Assembly: GCA_937888595.1 (NCBI GenBank)
Contig: CALARK010000020.1
Span: 310,001 to 374,000 of the forward strand
Direction: 5' to 3'
DNA: 64,000 nucleotides
DNA from: an uncultured Sterolibacteriaceae bacterium
GTDB lineage: Bacteria; Pseudomonadota; Gammaproteobacteria; Burkholderiales; Rhodocyclaceae
Shown: piece after piece, positions 40,860 through 49,251 of the stretch
How the letters are laid out: every line of letters begins with the position of its first letter
Position numbering within the stretch: position 1 is the stretch's first letter
Translations under genes and position numbers: made by a program
The notes under the pieces: generated by a model
What the model was told of the DNA's origin: nothing
The model's input: only the letters and a program-made list of their open reading frames with translations
Database searches by the model: none

Positions 40860-41244
40860 TACCAACATCGCTCTCTATGCGCTGGATATCGACCCGCACC
40901 GGCGCGCGCAGGCATTCGCCATCATGCGGCGACGGCCCGTCATCAGCACGCAGGTAGTCAATGAATTTCTCAACATCCTGACCGGCAAACAGCGCGTGCC
41001 ACGCGACGTGGCCAACCGTTTTGCACGCATCCTGCTACGCCGCTGTGAAGTGGTCGCCGTCACACCACAGGTGGTTGAGTCAGCCATCCAGATCGGAGAA
41101 CGCTATCAATGCAGCCATTGGGACGCACTCATCATTGCTGCAGCACTGGCCACCGGCTGCGACACGCTCTATTCTGAAGACTTGCAGAACGGGCAGGTAT
41201 TTGAGCAACGGCTAACGGTGAAAAACCCTTTTGCCGGACCGTGA
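40837..41244 (+). CDS. vapC: PIN-domain toxin (VapC type)
   Basis: 135 aa. FFADTNIALYALD (D7), TQVVNEFLNIL, CSHWDALIIAAALATGCDTLYSEDLQ with the acidic PIN residues. The ATG at 40837 lies inside the antitoxin gene (overlap 23 bases). Confidence 0.92.
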   Translation: MTARFFADTNIALYALDIDPHRRAQAFAIMRRRPVISTQVVNEFLNILTGKQRVPRDVANRFARILLRRCEVVAVTPQVVESAIQIGERYQCSHWDALIIAAALATGCDTLYSEDLQNGQVFEQRLTVKNPFAGP

Positions 41245-41282
41245 CCGCGGGAGACGCCGCGTCGGTGCTACGTTGAGCCACT

Positions 41283-41306
41283 AAAACCCCGCCCCGGCAG
41301 GTCGGC
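41283..41306 (+). repeat. R24 repeat copy after vapBC-3
   Basis: AAAACCCCGCCCCGGCAGGT-CGGC, more diverged than most; 39 bases after the stop, same direction. Confidence 0.75.
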
Positions 41307-41368
41307 GGCGATGTCATCCCCTACCAGATGCGCAACGCTTTATCCGACGCCACCGTACGCGAATGCAA

Positions 41369-41397
41369 TTGTGCATTGCTTTCATAAAGACTATATT
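41369..41397 (+). promoter_or_regulatory. Promoter of the phd/parE module
   Basis: TTGTGC (41369-41374), 17-base spacer, TATATT (41392-41397), about 30 bases before the antitoxin ATG. Confidence 0.5.
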
Positions 41398-41427
41398 CAG
41401 ATCTTATTCAGTCTAACGGAGCCTGTC

Positions 41428-41700
41428 ATGCGCTACTCGTCTCAAGTCAAACCCATCAGCTACCTCAAGGCCAATGCCGCGGAGGTTCTGTTGCAACTTG
41501 CCGCGCAGCGAGAACCCCTTGTGATTACGCAGAATGGGGAAGCGAAGGCGGTGATTCAGGACATCGCCTCCTATGAAGAGACCCAGGAAACACTTGCCTT
41601 GCTGAAGATTCTCGCCTTGGGCAACCAGGATGTCGAAGCCGGAAAGGTAAAACCCTTAGGCGAAGTCGTGGCCCGTCTGAAGGCCAAACGGGCGGCTTGA
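41428..41700 (+). CDS. Phd/YefM-type antitoxin
   Basis: 90 aa. KPISYLKANAAEVLLQLAAQREPLVITQNGEAKAVIQDIASYE is the Phd/YefM DNA-binding fold. The stop overlaps the toxin start (TGATG). The C-terminal helix should cover the RelE-type toxin. Confidence 0.92.
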   Translation: MRYSSQVKPISYLKANAAEVLLQLAAQREPLVITQNGEAKAVIQDIASYEETQETLALLKILALGNQDVEAGKVKPLGEVVARLKAKRAA

Positions 41701-42035
41701 TGTCCCACACTCGCTACGCGGTTCTTCTCACGCAGGGCGCCGAACAAGAGCTTGAATCGATCTACGACCACATCGCCGCGTACGATTCGCCGGCCAACGC
41801 AGACTACGTGCTTGATCGCTTGATGAAGGCAGCCGAGGGATTGGCGACCTTTCCGGAACGCGGCAGCTATCCGAAGGAGTTGTTGGCGCTCGGCGTCAAG
41901 GACTATCGGCAGACCTTCTTCAAGCCCTATCGCATGATCTATCGTGTGATCGACAAGCGTGTCTACGTCTACGTGATCGCCGATGGGCGACGCGACATGC
42001 AATCGTTGCTCGCCAGACGGTTACTGGGGACTTGA
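41700..42035 (+). CDS. RelE/ParE-type toxin
   Basis: 111 aa. YAVLLTQGAEQELESIYDHIA start, LATFPERGSYPKELLALGVKDYRQTFFKPYRMIYRV and a final VYVIADGRRDMQSLLARRLL are ParE/RelE hallmarks. The repeat begins one base after the stop. Target (gyrase or mRNA) is not predictable. Confidence 0.92.
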   Translation: MSHTRYAVLLTQGAEQELESIYDHIAAYDSPANADYVLDRLMKAAEGLATFPERGSYPKELLALGVKDYRQTFFKPYRMIYRVIDKRVYVYVIADGRRDMQSLLARRLLGT

Positions 42036-42036
42036 G

Positions 42037-42060
42037 AAAACTCGGCGCTGGCAGGTCGGC
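42037..42060 (+). repeat. R24 repeat copy after the phd/parE module
   Basis: AAAACTCGGCGCTGGCAGGT-CGGC, one base after the toxin stop, same direction. Confidence 0.85.
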
Positions 42061-42081
42061 GGCATCCGTCATAATCCGACC

Positions 42082-43257
42082 ATGCCCGACACCCTGATCT
42101 TCGACCCCGCGCCCTGCGGCTTTCCCAGGCCACGCGTGCCGTTGCTGCCCACCGGGCTCGACGGCATCGCGCTGCGCTCGGCGCAGCCCTGGGCGCCGGC
42201 GGCGCATTTTCGCCACTTCGCCCGCGGGCGCTATGCCCTGCGCACAGCCTACCGGCTCGCCGGCATCGGGCCGGGCTGCGCCCTGCTCGCCCCCGCCTAC
42301 CACTGCCGCACCATGCTCGACCCGGCGCTCGCGCTCGGCGGCGATGTCATTCTCTATCCGCTGCGGCCCGACCTTTCGCCCGACCTGGCTGCCATCGATA
42401 CCCTGGCGAAGCACTCGCCCACCCCCGTCAGGGCGCTGCTCGCCACGCACTTCTTCGGCTTTCCGCAGCCGCTGGAAAAGCTCGCGTCCTGGTGCACCGA
42501 ACGCGGCATCGCGCTGGTCGAAGACGCTTCGCACGCCTTCGTCACCGAGCAGCACCGCCCCGCCGGCATCGGCGATCTGGGCGATTTCGTCACCAGCAGC
42601 CCCTACAAATTCCTCCCCAGCCCGGATGGCGGGCTGCTCTACGCCCGCAACGCCGCCCGGCTGATCGGCATCCGCCCCGCCGCGCCCGGCTGGAAAGACG
42701 AACTGCGCGGCCTCGCCCACCTGCAATCGAAGGCCGCCGAACAGCGCCGTCAGCGCCCAATGCTCGACCAACTCGACCTCACTGCCGCCCTGCCGGCCAG
42801 CTTCATCCCGGCACTGGAGCTGCGCGAAACCACCGGCTGCTCGCCCGACTACCGCCCCGCCGACGAACACCGCGCCGCGCTGCGCCTCTCGCGCTGGCTC
42901 ACTCGCCACGCCGACAACGCACACATCGCCCGCCACCGCCGCGACAACTACCAGCGCTGGGCCACCGCCACCCGCAGCCTGCCGCACGCCCGCGCCCTCT
43001 ACCCCGAGTTGCCCGCCGACTGCATCCCCTACATGTTCCCGCTGCTCATCGACCGGCCCGAAACCGACTTCTACCGCCTCAAGCACCTTGGCCTGCCCAT
43101 CTACCGCTGGGACAGCCTCGTCGCCAGCAACTGCCCCACCGCCAACGACTACCGCCTGCGCCTGCTCCACCTGCCCTGCCACCCATCGCTCGACGACACA
43201 GAACTCGACTGGATGATCGCCGCCGCACAAAAAGTCTGCGCCGGCGGGACGGCATAA
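42082..43257 (+). CDS. DegT/DnrJ/EryC1-type aminotransferase-like protein
   Basis: 391 aa. PLP-dependent sugar aminotransferase fold: GRYALRTAYRLAGI, LAPAYHCRTMLDPALALGGD, THFFGFPQPLEKL, VEDASHAFV and the PLP-lysine segment SSPYKFLPSPDGGLL. It may make an amino sugar for the polysaccharide. The ATG follows CATAAT-CCGACC, so the transcript may have a very short leader. The last codons (KVCAGGTA) are made by a repeat copy, as if the original C-terminus had been replaced. Confidence 0.8.
   Translation: MPDTLIFDPAPCGFPRPRVPLLPTGLDGIALRSAQPWAPAAHFRHFARGRYALRTAYRLAGIGPGCALLAPAYHCRTMLDPALALGGDVILYPLRPDLSPDLAAIDTLAKHSPTPVRALLATHFFGFPQPLEKLASWCTERGIALVEDASHAFVTEQHRPAGIGDLGDFVTSSPYKFLPSPDGGLLYARNAARLIGIRPAAPGWKDELRGLAHLQSKAAEQRRQRPMLDQLDLTAALPASFIPALELRETTGCSPDYRPADEHRAALRLSRWLTRHADNAHIARHRRDNYQRWATATRSLPHARALYPELPADCIPYMFPLLIDRPETDFYRLKHLGLPIYRWDSLVASNCPTANDYRLRLLHLPCHPSLDDTELDWMIAAAQKVCAGGTA
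43229..43253 (+). repeat. R24 repeat copy forming the C-terminus of the DegT-like gene
   Basis: One inserted base relative to consensus; it encodes KVCAGGTA just before the stop. Same direction. Confidence 0.85.
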
Positions 43258-43308
43258 ACATTTGACACCCAACCAAGAAGTTACAAATTATTGTATATTT
43301 AGCCCATC

Positions 43309-43638
43309 ATGAAAAAGCCAGTTGAGTTCCGGGGTGATTCGCTAGACGCTTTACGCGAGTTTCCGGAAAGCGCCAGACGCGAAGCCGGCTTTCAAATTGA
43401 CAAGGTACAACAGGGGCATGAGCCTGACGACTGGAAACCGATAACGACCGTTGGTAAAGGCGTCAAGGAAATCCGCATACGAGACGAGGCCGGCGCCTTT
43501 CGGGTGATTTACGTGGCGAAGCTCGTGGATGCCGTATATGTCCTGCATTGCTTCCAGAAGAAGACGCAGGCGACGAGCCAGAAGGACATTCAACTGGCGC
43601 GCAAGCGCTTCGCAGATTTGATGAGGGAAAGCACATGA
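43309..43638 (+). CDS. HigB-like toxin of the phage Gp49 type (RelE superfamily)
   Basis: 109 aa. FRGDSLDALREFPESARREAGFQIDKVQQGHEPDDWKP, GVKEIRIRDEAGAFRVIYVAKL and VLHCFQKKTQ are diagnostic of the Gp49-like HigB toxins. TTGACA at 43262 may be its -35 box. It overlaps the XRE antitoxin by four bases. Confidence 0.93.
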   Translation: MKKPVEFRGDSLDALREFPESARREAGFQIDKVQQGHEPDDWKPITTVGKGVKEIRIRDEAGAFRVIYVAKLVDAVYVLHCFQKKTQATSQKDIQLARKRFADLMREST

Positions 43639-43958
43639 CCAAAGCACAACGATTCGCCAGCATCTGGGACGCCATCGAGGATACGCCCCAGCAATCGGCC
43701 AGCATGCGCGCACGGTCCGAACTCATGATGGCCTTGCAATCCTGGGTCAAAACTGCGAACGTCAAGCAGACCAACGCAGCGACCCTGTTCGGCATTACAC
43801 AACCCCGCATGTCCGACCTGATGCGCGGCAAGATCAACCTGTTCTCGCTCGATGCCTTGATGGACATGGCGACGGCAGCCGGCCTTGAACCGCATGTCGC
43901 AATCAGGAAGCCCAAGACCGCGAAAAAACGTCCGGCTGACGAATTGCTGGCGGCCTGA
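43635..43958 (+). CDS. XRE-type antitoxin of the Gp49-like toxin
   Basis: 107 aa. Helix-turn-helix in VKQTNAATLFGITQPRMSDLMRGKINLFSLDALMDMATAAGL, the usual partner of Gp49-like toxins. Basic tail. A repeat unit lies 20 bases after the stop. Confidence 0.92.
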   Translation: MTKAQRFASIWDAIEDTPQQSASMRARSELMMALQSWVKTANVKQTNAATLFGITQPRMSDLMRGKINLFSLDALMDMATAAGLEPHVAIRKPKTAKKRPADELLAA

Positions 43959-43977
43959 GGAAATCCCGTAAACCGGG

Positions 43978-44043
43978 GACAGACCACGGTTTCCCTCGGC
44001 CTGCCTCACCACAGCCGATAAAAGTCGGCCCCGGCGGGACGGC
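43978..44043 (+). repeat. Extended repeat ending in an R24 copy (44020-44043)
   Basis: Second copy of the long unit seen at 40464-40531; the right-hand 40 bases differ by one base. Placed after a TA module, same direction. Confidence 0.9.
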
Positions 44044-44121
44044 AAATCGAAACGTCATGCCCCACCCTGATTCGCCTAGAATCATGCACCGATCATCATC
44101 CGCCCCGCCGCCATCGGCCGC

Positions 44122-46239
44122 ATGACCTGGCAACTCCACCCCGCCCGCGAAAAATTCCCCGCCTTCGCCGCTGACTGGGACCGGCTCAACGCCGCGCTTT
44201 ACGGCCGCCATCCCTTCTTCGACAGCCGCTTCATCGGCCCGCTGCTCGAACACTTCGGCGATGGCCGCGAACTGCTCTGCCTGCATCGCACTACAGATGG
44301 CATCGACGGTGCGCTGATCCTGCACCCGCTCGGCCTCGGCCGCTGGGCGCTCTTCACCCCATCACAAACCCAAGCCGGCGCGGTGCTGCTCAAAAGCGCC
44401 CGCCCGCTCGAAACCCTGCTGCCCGCCCTGCCCGGCGATGCCTGGAGCCTCGACCTGCTCGCCATCGACCCGGCCTACGCCCCCGACTGGTCGGGCCTGA
44501 TCCTGCCGCGCATCGTCCACCCGCACGCCCTCACCATGGCCGTCGTCACCGACGGCGATTTCGCTGCCTACTGGCAATCCCGCCCCAAAAAGCTGCGCGA
44601 CAACCTGCGCCGCTATCAGCGCCGCGCCGAAGAAACCGCCGGCCCGCTCGCCGTCACTAGCATTACCGACCCGGCCGATATCCCCGCCGCCCTCGCCCGC
44701 TACGGCCAACTCGAATCCGCCGGCTGGAAAGGCCAGCAAGGCACCGCCATCGCGGCCGACAACGCCCAGGGCCACTTTTACGCCGACACGCTCGCCCGCT
44801 TCGCCGCCAGCGGCCAAGCCCTCGTCATGGAATTGCGCGCCGGCGAACGGCTGATCGCCTCGCGCCTCTTCATCCGCCACGAACGGATGTGGATCGCCCT
44901 CAAGACCACCTACGACGAAACGCAATCCGCCTACGCCCCCGGCCGGCTGCTGCTGCACGCCGTGCTCGAACGCGCCTGCGCCGACATGACGGGCGGCAGC
45001 GTCGAGTTCTACACCAACGCCAGCCGCGACCAGTCCGAATGGGCCACCACCCTGCGCCCCATCCCGCACCAGCAGATCCTGCGCAACGGCTTCGCCGCCG
45101 GCCTGCTCGGCATCCTGAAACACCTGCGCCGACGTCCGGCAGACCTGCCGACAGACATCTTCAATCCGCTCGTCGTACACAGTTATCCCGACATCGCCGC
45201 CCTGCCGCCCAACACACGAGCCCTTTTCGACCAAGCCGAAACCGCCTATCCCGAATTCGCCGCCGGCTGGTTCGCCAACCTGCAGCGCACCGTCTTCGCC
45301 GACGATCCTGGCGTGCGCTACTACGTGGCCGAACGCGCCGGCCGACCCGTGGCCATCCTGCCCGTGTGTCTCGCCCGCTATGGCATCGTGCGGCGCGTGG
45401 AGGCCCTGGGCAACTACTACACCTCGCTCTACAGCCCCATCCTCGCTCCTGAAGCCAGCGAACACGACCTCACCGCGCTATTGCAAGCCGCTAGCCGCGA
45501 CCACGGCGGCGCGCACGAAATGCGCTTCGCCCCCATGGACCCGGCCGCCCCCGGCTACGCCGCCACCCTAGCCGCCCTGCGCAACATCGGCTGGAAACCC
45601 TTTCGCTACTTCTGCTTCGGCAACTGGTATCTCGACGTCGATAGCGATTGGCCCACCTATCTCGCGCAGCGCAACGGCGAACTGCGCAGCACCCTCAAGC
45701 GCAAGGGCAAGAAATTTGCCGCCGCCGGCGGCGCGCTGGAAATCATCACCGATCCGGCGCAGGCCGAAGCCGCCAGCACCGACTTCAACCACGTCTATGC
45801 CCGCAGCTGGAAAAAACCCGAACCCTATCCCGACTTCATTCCCGGCCTGATCCGCTGGCTGGCCGAACAAGGCTGGCTACGGCTCGGCATCGCCCGGCTG
45901 AACGGGCAAGCCATTGCAGCCCAACTGTGGATCGTCAGTCACGGGCGGGCCAACATCTTCAAGCTGGCCTACGACGAAGAGCATGCTGCTCATGCTTCCG
46001 GAACTTTGCTGACAGCTTGCCTCATGGAACACGTCATCGACAAGGATCGTGTGCAGGAAATTGACTACCTGATCGGCGATGATCCTTACAAGCAAACATG
46101 GATGAGCAAACGCCGCGAGCGCTGGGGTATCGTGGCTTACCGCTCTAGCAGCATTATCGGAGGCATACGACTGCTCAAAGAAATTACTGCCCGCGGGATT
46201 CGTCGGCTGACGTCCCTGAAACCGGCGACTCCTGCCTAA
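44122..46239 (+). CDS. Tandem GNAT (FemAB/CelD-like) acyltransferase fusion
   Basis: 705 aa made of two related halves (about 1-345 and 355-695). Each half has an N-terminal part, then a GNAT core: first half ALVMELRAGERLIASRLFIRHERMWIALKTTYDE, second half IARLNGQAIAAQLWIVSHGRANIFKLAYDEEHA. The second also has YLIGDDPYKQTWMSKRRERWGI, typical of BioF2-like/exosortase-associated FemAB proteins. A single protein normally holds one copy, so this is a fusion or duplication. It probably transfers an acyl or aminoacyl group to the polysaccharide. Confidence 0.82.
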   Translation: MTWQLHPAREKFPAFAADWDRLNAALYGRHPFFDSRFIGPLLEHFGDGRELLCLHRTTDGIDGALILHPLGLGRWALFTPSQTQAGAVLLKSARPLETLLPALPGDAWSLDLLAIDPAYAPDWSGLILPRIVHPHALTMAVVTDGDFAAYWQSRPKKLRDNLRRYQRRAEETAGPLAVTSITDPADIPAALARYGQLESAGWKGQQGTAIAADNAQGHFYADTLARFAASGQALVMELRAGERLIASRLFIRHERMWIALKTTYDETQSAYAPGRLLLHAVLERACADMTGGSVEFYTNASRDQSEWATTLRPIPHQQILRNGFAAGLLGILKHLRRRPADLPTDIFNPLVVHSYPDIAALPPNTRALFDQAETAYPEFAAGWFANLQRTVFADDPGVRYYVAERAGRPVAILPVCLARYGIVRRVEALGNYYTSLYSPILAPEASEHDLTALLQAASRDHGGAHEMRFAPMDPAAPGYAATLAALRNIGWKPFRYFCFGNWYLDVDSDWPTYLAQRNGELRSTLKRKGKKFAAAGGALEIITDPAQAEAASTDFNHVYARSWKKPEPYPDFIPGLIRWLAEQGWLRLGIARLNGQAIAAQLWIVSHGRANIFKLAYDEEHAAHASGTLLTACLMEHVIDKDRVQEIDYLIGDDPYKQTWMSKRRERWGIVAYRSSSIIGGIRLLKEITARGIRRLTSLKPATPA

Positions 46240-46873
46240 CCTTAGCAGGCAATGGCTCCTGCCATTTGCCAGCCTTTTCAAGCTTGCCTCGCAATCCAGG
46301 AAGCTCAAAGCCCAGACGGTAGGCGATATGCGCATGATGCAAGGCTTCCTCATACTTACCCAAATCAAAAAACACCAAGCCAAGGTTGTAATGAAGGTTC
46401 GCATTTTCACTGGCATGCCTTACAGCAATCTCTAATTGCTCTAGCGCCTCGTTACTTTTCTTTTGCTTGGCTAGATAAATGCCATACACCATACGTGCCA
46501 TCGCATCTTCCGGACGAAAACGAACAGCGCGCACGAAATAACAGTAAGCGGGGAAATGTGCTCCAGCAAGACGTTCTGTCTTTTCCCGCTCCGTCAATCG
46601 CATCATTGCGAAGAGGGCACGAGGATGATTGGGAAAGGCACGCAGGGTGTAATCGATATCCCCCGCCAGATAATCACTCTTACCCCTAACGAGGCTCTCT
46701 ACCTCCGGTGTGAAATGGTTAACCTCGACGATCGGCAACTTGTCCTTGTCTGCATAGTAATCATAGGGACCATAAGCATTCTTCAATTCGCCGCAGATAT
46801 CAAACCCCATTGAATAACCGTGCACAACCATGCCCAACACACCTGCAATTACTATGCCTTTCACCCCTCGCAT
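46184..46873 (-). CDS. TPR-repeat protein, exported
   Basis: 229 aa with an N-terminal hydrophobic segment (about 5-22). TPR-like helices in the second half: EDAMARMVYGIYLAKQKKSNEALEQLEIAVRHASENANLHYNLGLVFFDLGKYEEALHHAHIAYRLG. In such loci TPR proteins often scaffold export. The 3' end overlaps the convergent FemAB-like gene by 56 bases, so antisense transcription is possible. Confidence 0.78.
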   Translation of the reverse strand: MRGVKGIVIAGVLGMVVHGYSMGFDICGELKNAYGPYDYYADKDKLPIVEVNHFTPEVESLVRGKSDYLAGDIDYTLRAFPNHPRALFAMMRLTEREKTERLAGAHFPAYCYFVRAVRFRPEDAMARMVYGIYLAKQKKSNEALEQLEIAVRHASENANLHYNLGLVFFDLGKYEEALHHAHIAYRLGFELPGLRGKLEKAGKWQEPLPAKVRQESPVSGTSADESRGQ

Positions 46874-46959
46874 CCTGCATCCTTTCGAGCATATTCGGCC
46901 CAACCCGACGTCATGTCGGCTATTATCATAACCTACCTCAAACATAGCCAAAGCCACAC

Positions 46960-48216
46960 ATGAAGCGCATCCTGATGATCGCCTACCACTTTCCGCCATT
47001 AGCGGGGAGTAGCGGCATTCAGCGTACCCTTCGCTTCGTCCAGCACCTCCCGCAGTTCGGCTGGGAACCGCTGGTACTGACGACCCACCCTCGTGCCTAC
47101 GAAAGGACCAGCCCGGACCTGCTTGCGGATGTGCCGACCAGCACCATCGTTAAGCGCGCTTTCGCTCTCGACACCGCCCGGCATCTATCCTTTGCCAGTC
47201 GCTACCCCGGCTTTCTGGCGCGGCCTGACCGCTGGATGACCTGGCAGTTCGATGGCATCCGCCAAGGCATGAAACTGATCGACCAGTATCAGCCCGACAT
47301 CATCTGGAGCACCTACCCCATCGCCACCGCACATGTCATCGCGGCGGAACTTCAACGCCGTAGCGGACTACCCTGGGTTGCGGATTTTCGCGACCCGATG
47401 GCGCAAGAAGGCTACCCCGCTGACCCGCAAACCTGGCAATGCTTCAAACGCATCGAAGAGCAGGTGATGGAACAGGCCAGCCTGGCACTCTTTACCACGC
47501 CGGGCGCTGCGCGCGTCTATCGCGAGAGATATCCGAATGCCAAGGCTCGAATCGAAGTGCTTGAAAATGGCTACGACGAAGAAACCTTCGCCAAAGCAGA
47601 GGCCGAGTTGGGCGAACGCACGCCACTCAACCCCGGCTTTCTTACCCTGCTGCATAGTGGCATCGTCTACCCATCGGAACGTGACCCAAGCGCCCTCTTT
47701 CAAGCACTGGGAAAACTCAAGAAAGAAAAACATCCCGCCGCTGCAAAACTGAAATTGCGTTTTCGAGCCTCAGTGCATGAAAGCATTTTGCTTGAACTTG
47801 CCAAAATTCACGGGATATCGGATGCCGTCGAAATACTGCCAGCCATCCCCTACAGAGAAGCATTGGCCGAAATGCTACGTGCAGATGGCCTGCTGATACT
47901 GCAGGCAGCTAACTGCAACGATCAAATTCCCGCAAAACTGTACGAATATCTACGAGCAAACCGTCCAATTCTAGCAATGACCCAAAAATATGGAGACACA
48001 GGTACAACCTTAGCCAAAGCTGGAATCGGGTCCATTTCTTCCCTGGATGACCCTATCGAAATTTCCCACCTACTAGCCAACTTCATAAATGATTCATCCT
48101 GCAACACCCTGCCGACAGGTGATTTTACATTCAATACATCACGTCAAAGACGAAGCTCTCAACTCGCGAATCTATTAAATACACTCCCTGTCACGCAGCA
48201 AAAGCAACTTAATTAA
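46960..48216 (+). CDS. Glycosyltransferase, GT4-like
   Basis: 418 aa. N-terminal Rossmann with YHFPPLAGSSGIQRTLRF, WVADFRDPM, LFTTPGAARVYRERYP and ENGYDEETF; C-terminal PAKLYEYLRANRPILAM (GT-B). It adds a sugar during repeat-unit assembly. The last third turns AT-rich with rarer codons, leading into the AT-rich gene that follows. Confidence 0.88.
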   Translation: MKRILMIAYHFPPLAGSSGIQRTLRFVQHLPQFGWEPLVLTTHPRAYERTSPDLLADVPTSTIVKRAFALDTARHLSFASRYPGFLARPDRWMTWQFDGIRQGMKLIDQYQPDIIWSTYPIATAHVIAAELQRRSGLPWVADFRDPMAQEGYPADPQTWQCFKRIEEQVMEQASLALFTTPGAARVYRERYPNAKARIEVLENGYDEETFAKAEAELGERTPLNPGFLTLLHSGIVYPSERDPSALFQALGKLKKEKHPAAAKLKLRFRASVHESILLELAKIHGISDAVEILPAIPYREALAEMLRADGLLILQAANCNDQIPAKLYEYLRANRPILAMTQKYGDTGTTLAKAGIGSISSLDDPIEISHLLANFINDSSCNTLPTGDFTFNTSRQRRSSQLANLLNTLPVTQQKQLN

Positions 48217-48234
48217 ATCCCATGGAGATGCATA

Positions 48235-49239
48235 ATGAGTTCCGCTGCAATGGTCGACATTATTATCGTGACTTGGAAGACGCGCGATTTGACTTGCCGT
48301 TGCGTAGAGAACGTCATAGAGAAGACCAGCAACGAAGCTATTTCTGCGCACATTTATGTTGTAGATAACTACTCACAGGATGGCACTGTATCAACCTTGA
48401 GATCGCAATACCCTGATATCACTGTAATAGAAAATAACAGAAATGCTGGATTTTCTGTAGCTAATAACATAGCGATAAGATGCTCTAAGGCACCATTTTT
48501 ACTATTACTCAACTCGGATGCGTTTCTGAAGAATAACTGCCTTACCCGCCTACTATCTACAATAAAAAGCGACCCTGTAACAGGCGCGGTAGGGCCACGG
48601 CTAGTCCTACCTTCTGGTGCAGTACAACATTCCGTAACACAAATTACATCTCCTTGGTCACAACTTGGCTACTTGTTAGCCTTTCATTTCCCACCACTTA
48701 GCCAAAAGCTAAAAAAACTCTTCCACAAAAATCGGGATACCCTAGTTTTGGGTACTGCACCACGCCATGTTCCACTTCTATCTGCTGCCTGCCTACTTGT
48801 CAGACGCGAGGTGTTTGATAAAGTTGGCCTACTGCCTGAAGACCGTTTTCTTTATTCAGAAGAAGACGATCTTTTTTTTAGAATGAAGAAAGCTGGTTAC
48901 CGTAGCATCTACCTTCCCTCAGCCGAAGCCCTTCACATATGCGGCGAGAGTTCTTCAAAAAATGTTGAAACAGTCCGAAATGACGATCATTTTTCCAGGT
49001 CAAGGTTAAAGTTCTTATTTCAGCATTACCCGCAGTATCGTTTTTTTACTTTTATTACGCACATATTTTTCTACTCTTGGTCCTGCTGTGTCTGCAAACT
49101 AAAGACTATGCTAAGAGATAGCGAAACAGACAAAATATATTACGCCAATGCCCGACTACTGGTCAGCATTGTGTTAGCCGAATACAGATTGGCTAGAGAT
49201 AGCAAGATTCAATATAGACAAAGTAGCACAATAAAATAA
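48235..49239 (+). CDS. Glycosyltransferase family 2
   Basis: 334 aa GT-A fold: DIIIVTWKTRDLTCRCVENV, DNYSQDGTV, NNRNAGFSVANNIAIR, LLLLNSDAFLKNNC and FLYSEEDDLFFRMKKAGYRSIYLPSA, as in rhamnosyltransferases. GGAGATG ribosome site. Base composition is far more AT-rich than the neighbours, which points to acquisition from another genome. Confidence 0.92.
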   Translation: MSSAAMVDIIIVTWKTRDLTCRCVENVIEKTSNEAISAHIYVVDNYSQDGTVSTLRSQYPDITVIENNRNAGFSVANNIAIRCSKAPFLLLLNSDAFLKNNCLTRLLSTIKSDPVTGAVGPRLVLPSGAVQHSVTQITSPWSQLGYLLAFHFPPLSQKLKKLFHKNRDTLVLGTAPRHVPLLSAACLLVRREVFDKVGLLPEDRFLYSEEDDLFFRMKKAGYRSIYLPSAEALHICGESSSKNVETVRNDDHFSRSRLKFLFQHYPQYRFFTFITHIFFYSWSCCVCKLKTMLRDSETDKIYYANARLLVSIVLAEYRLARDSKIQYRQSSTIK

Positions 49240-49251
49240 TAATGATTTCTC

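Noticed and set aside
39655..44043. Reading the array as a classical chromosomal integron
   Set aside because: The repeats are short and lack the paired core sites and folded structure of attC; no intI-like gene is in the window. Only the layout is similar.
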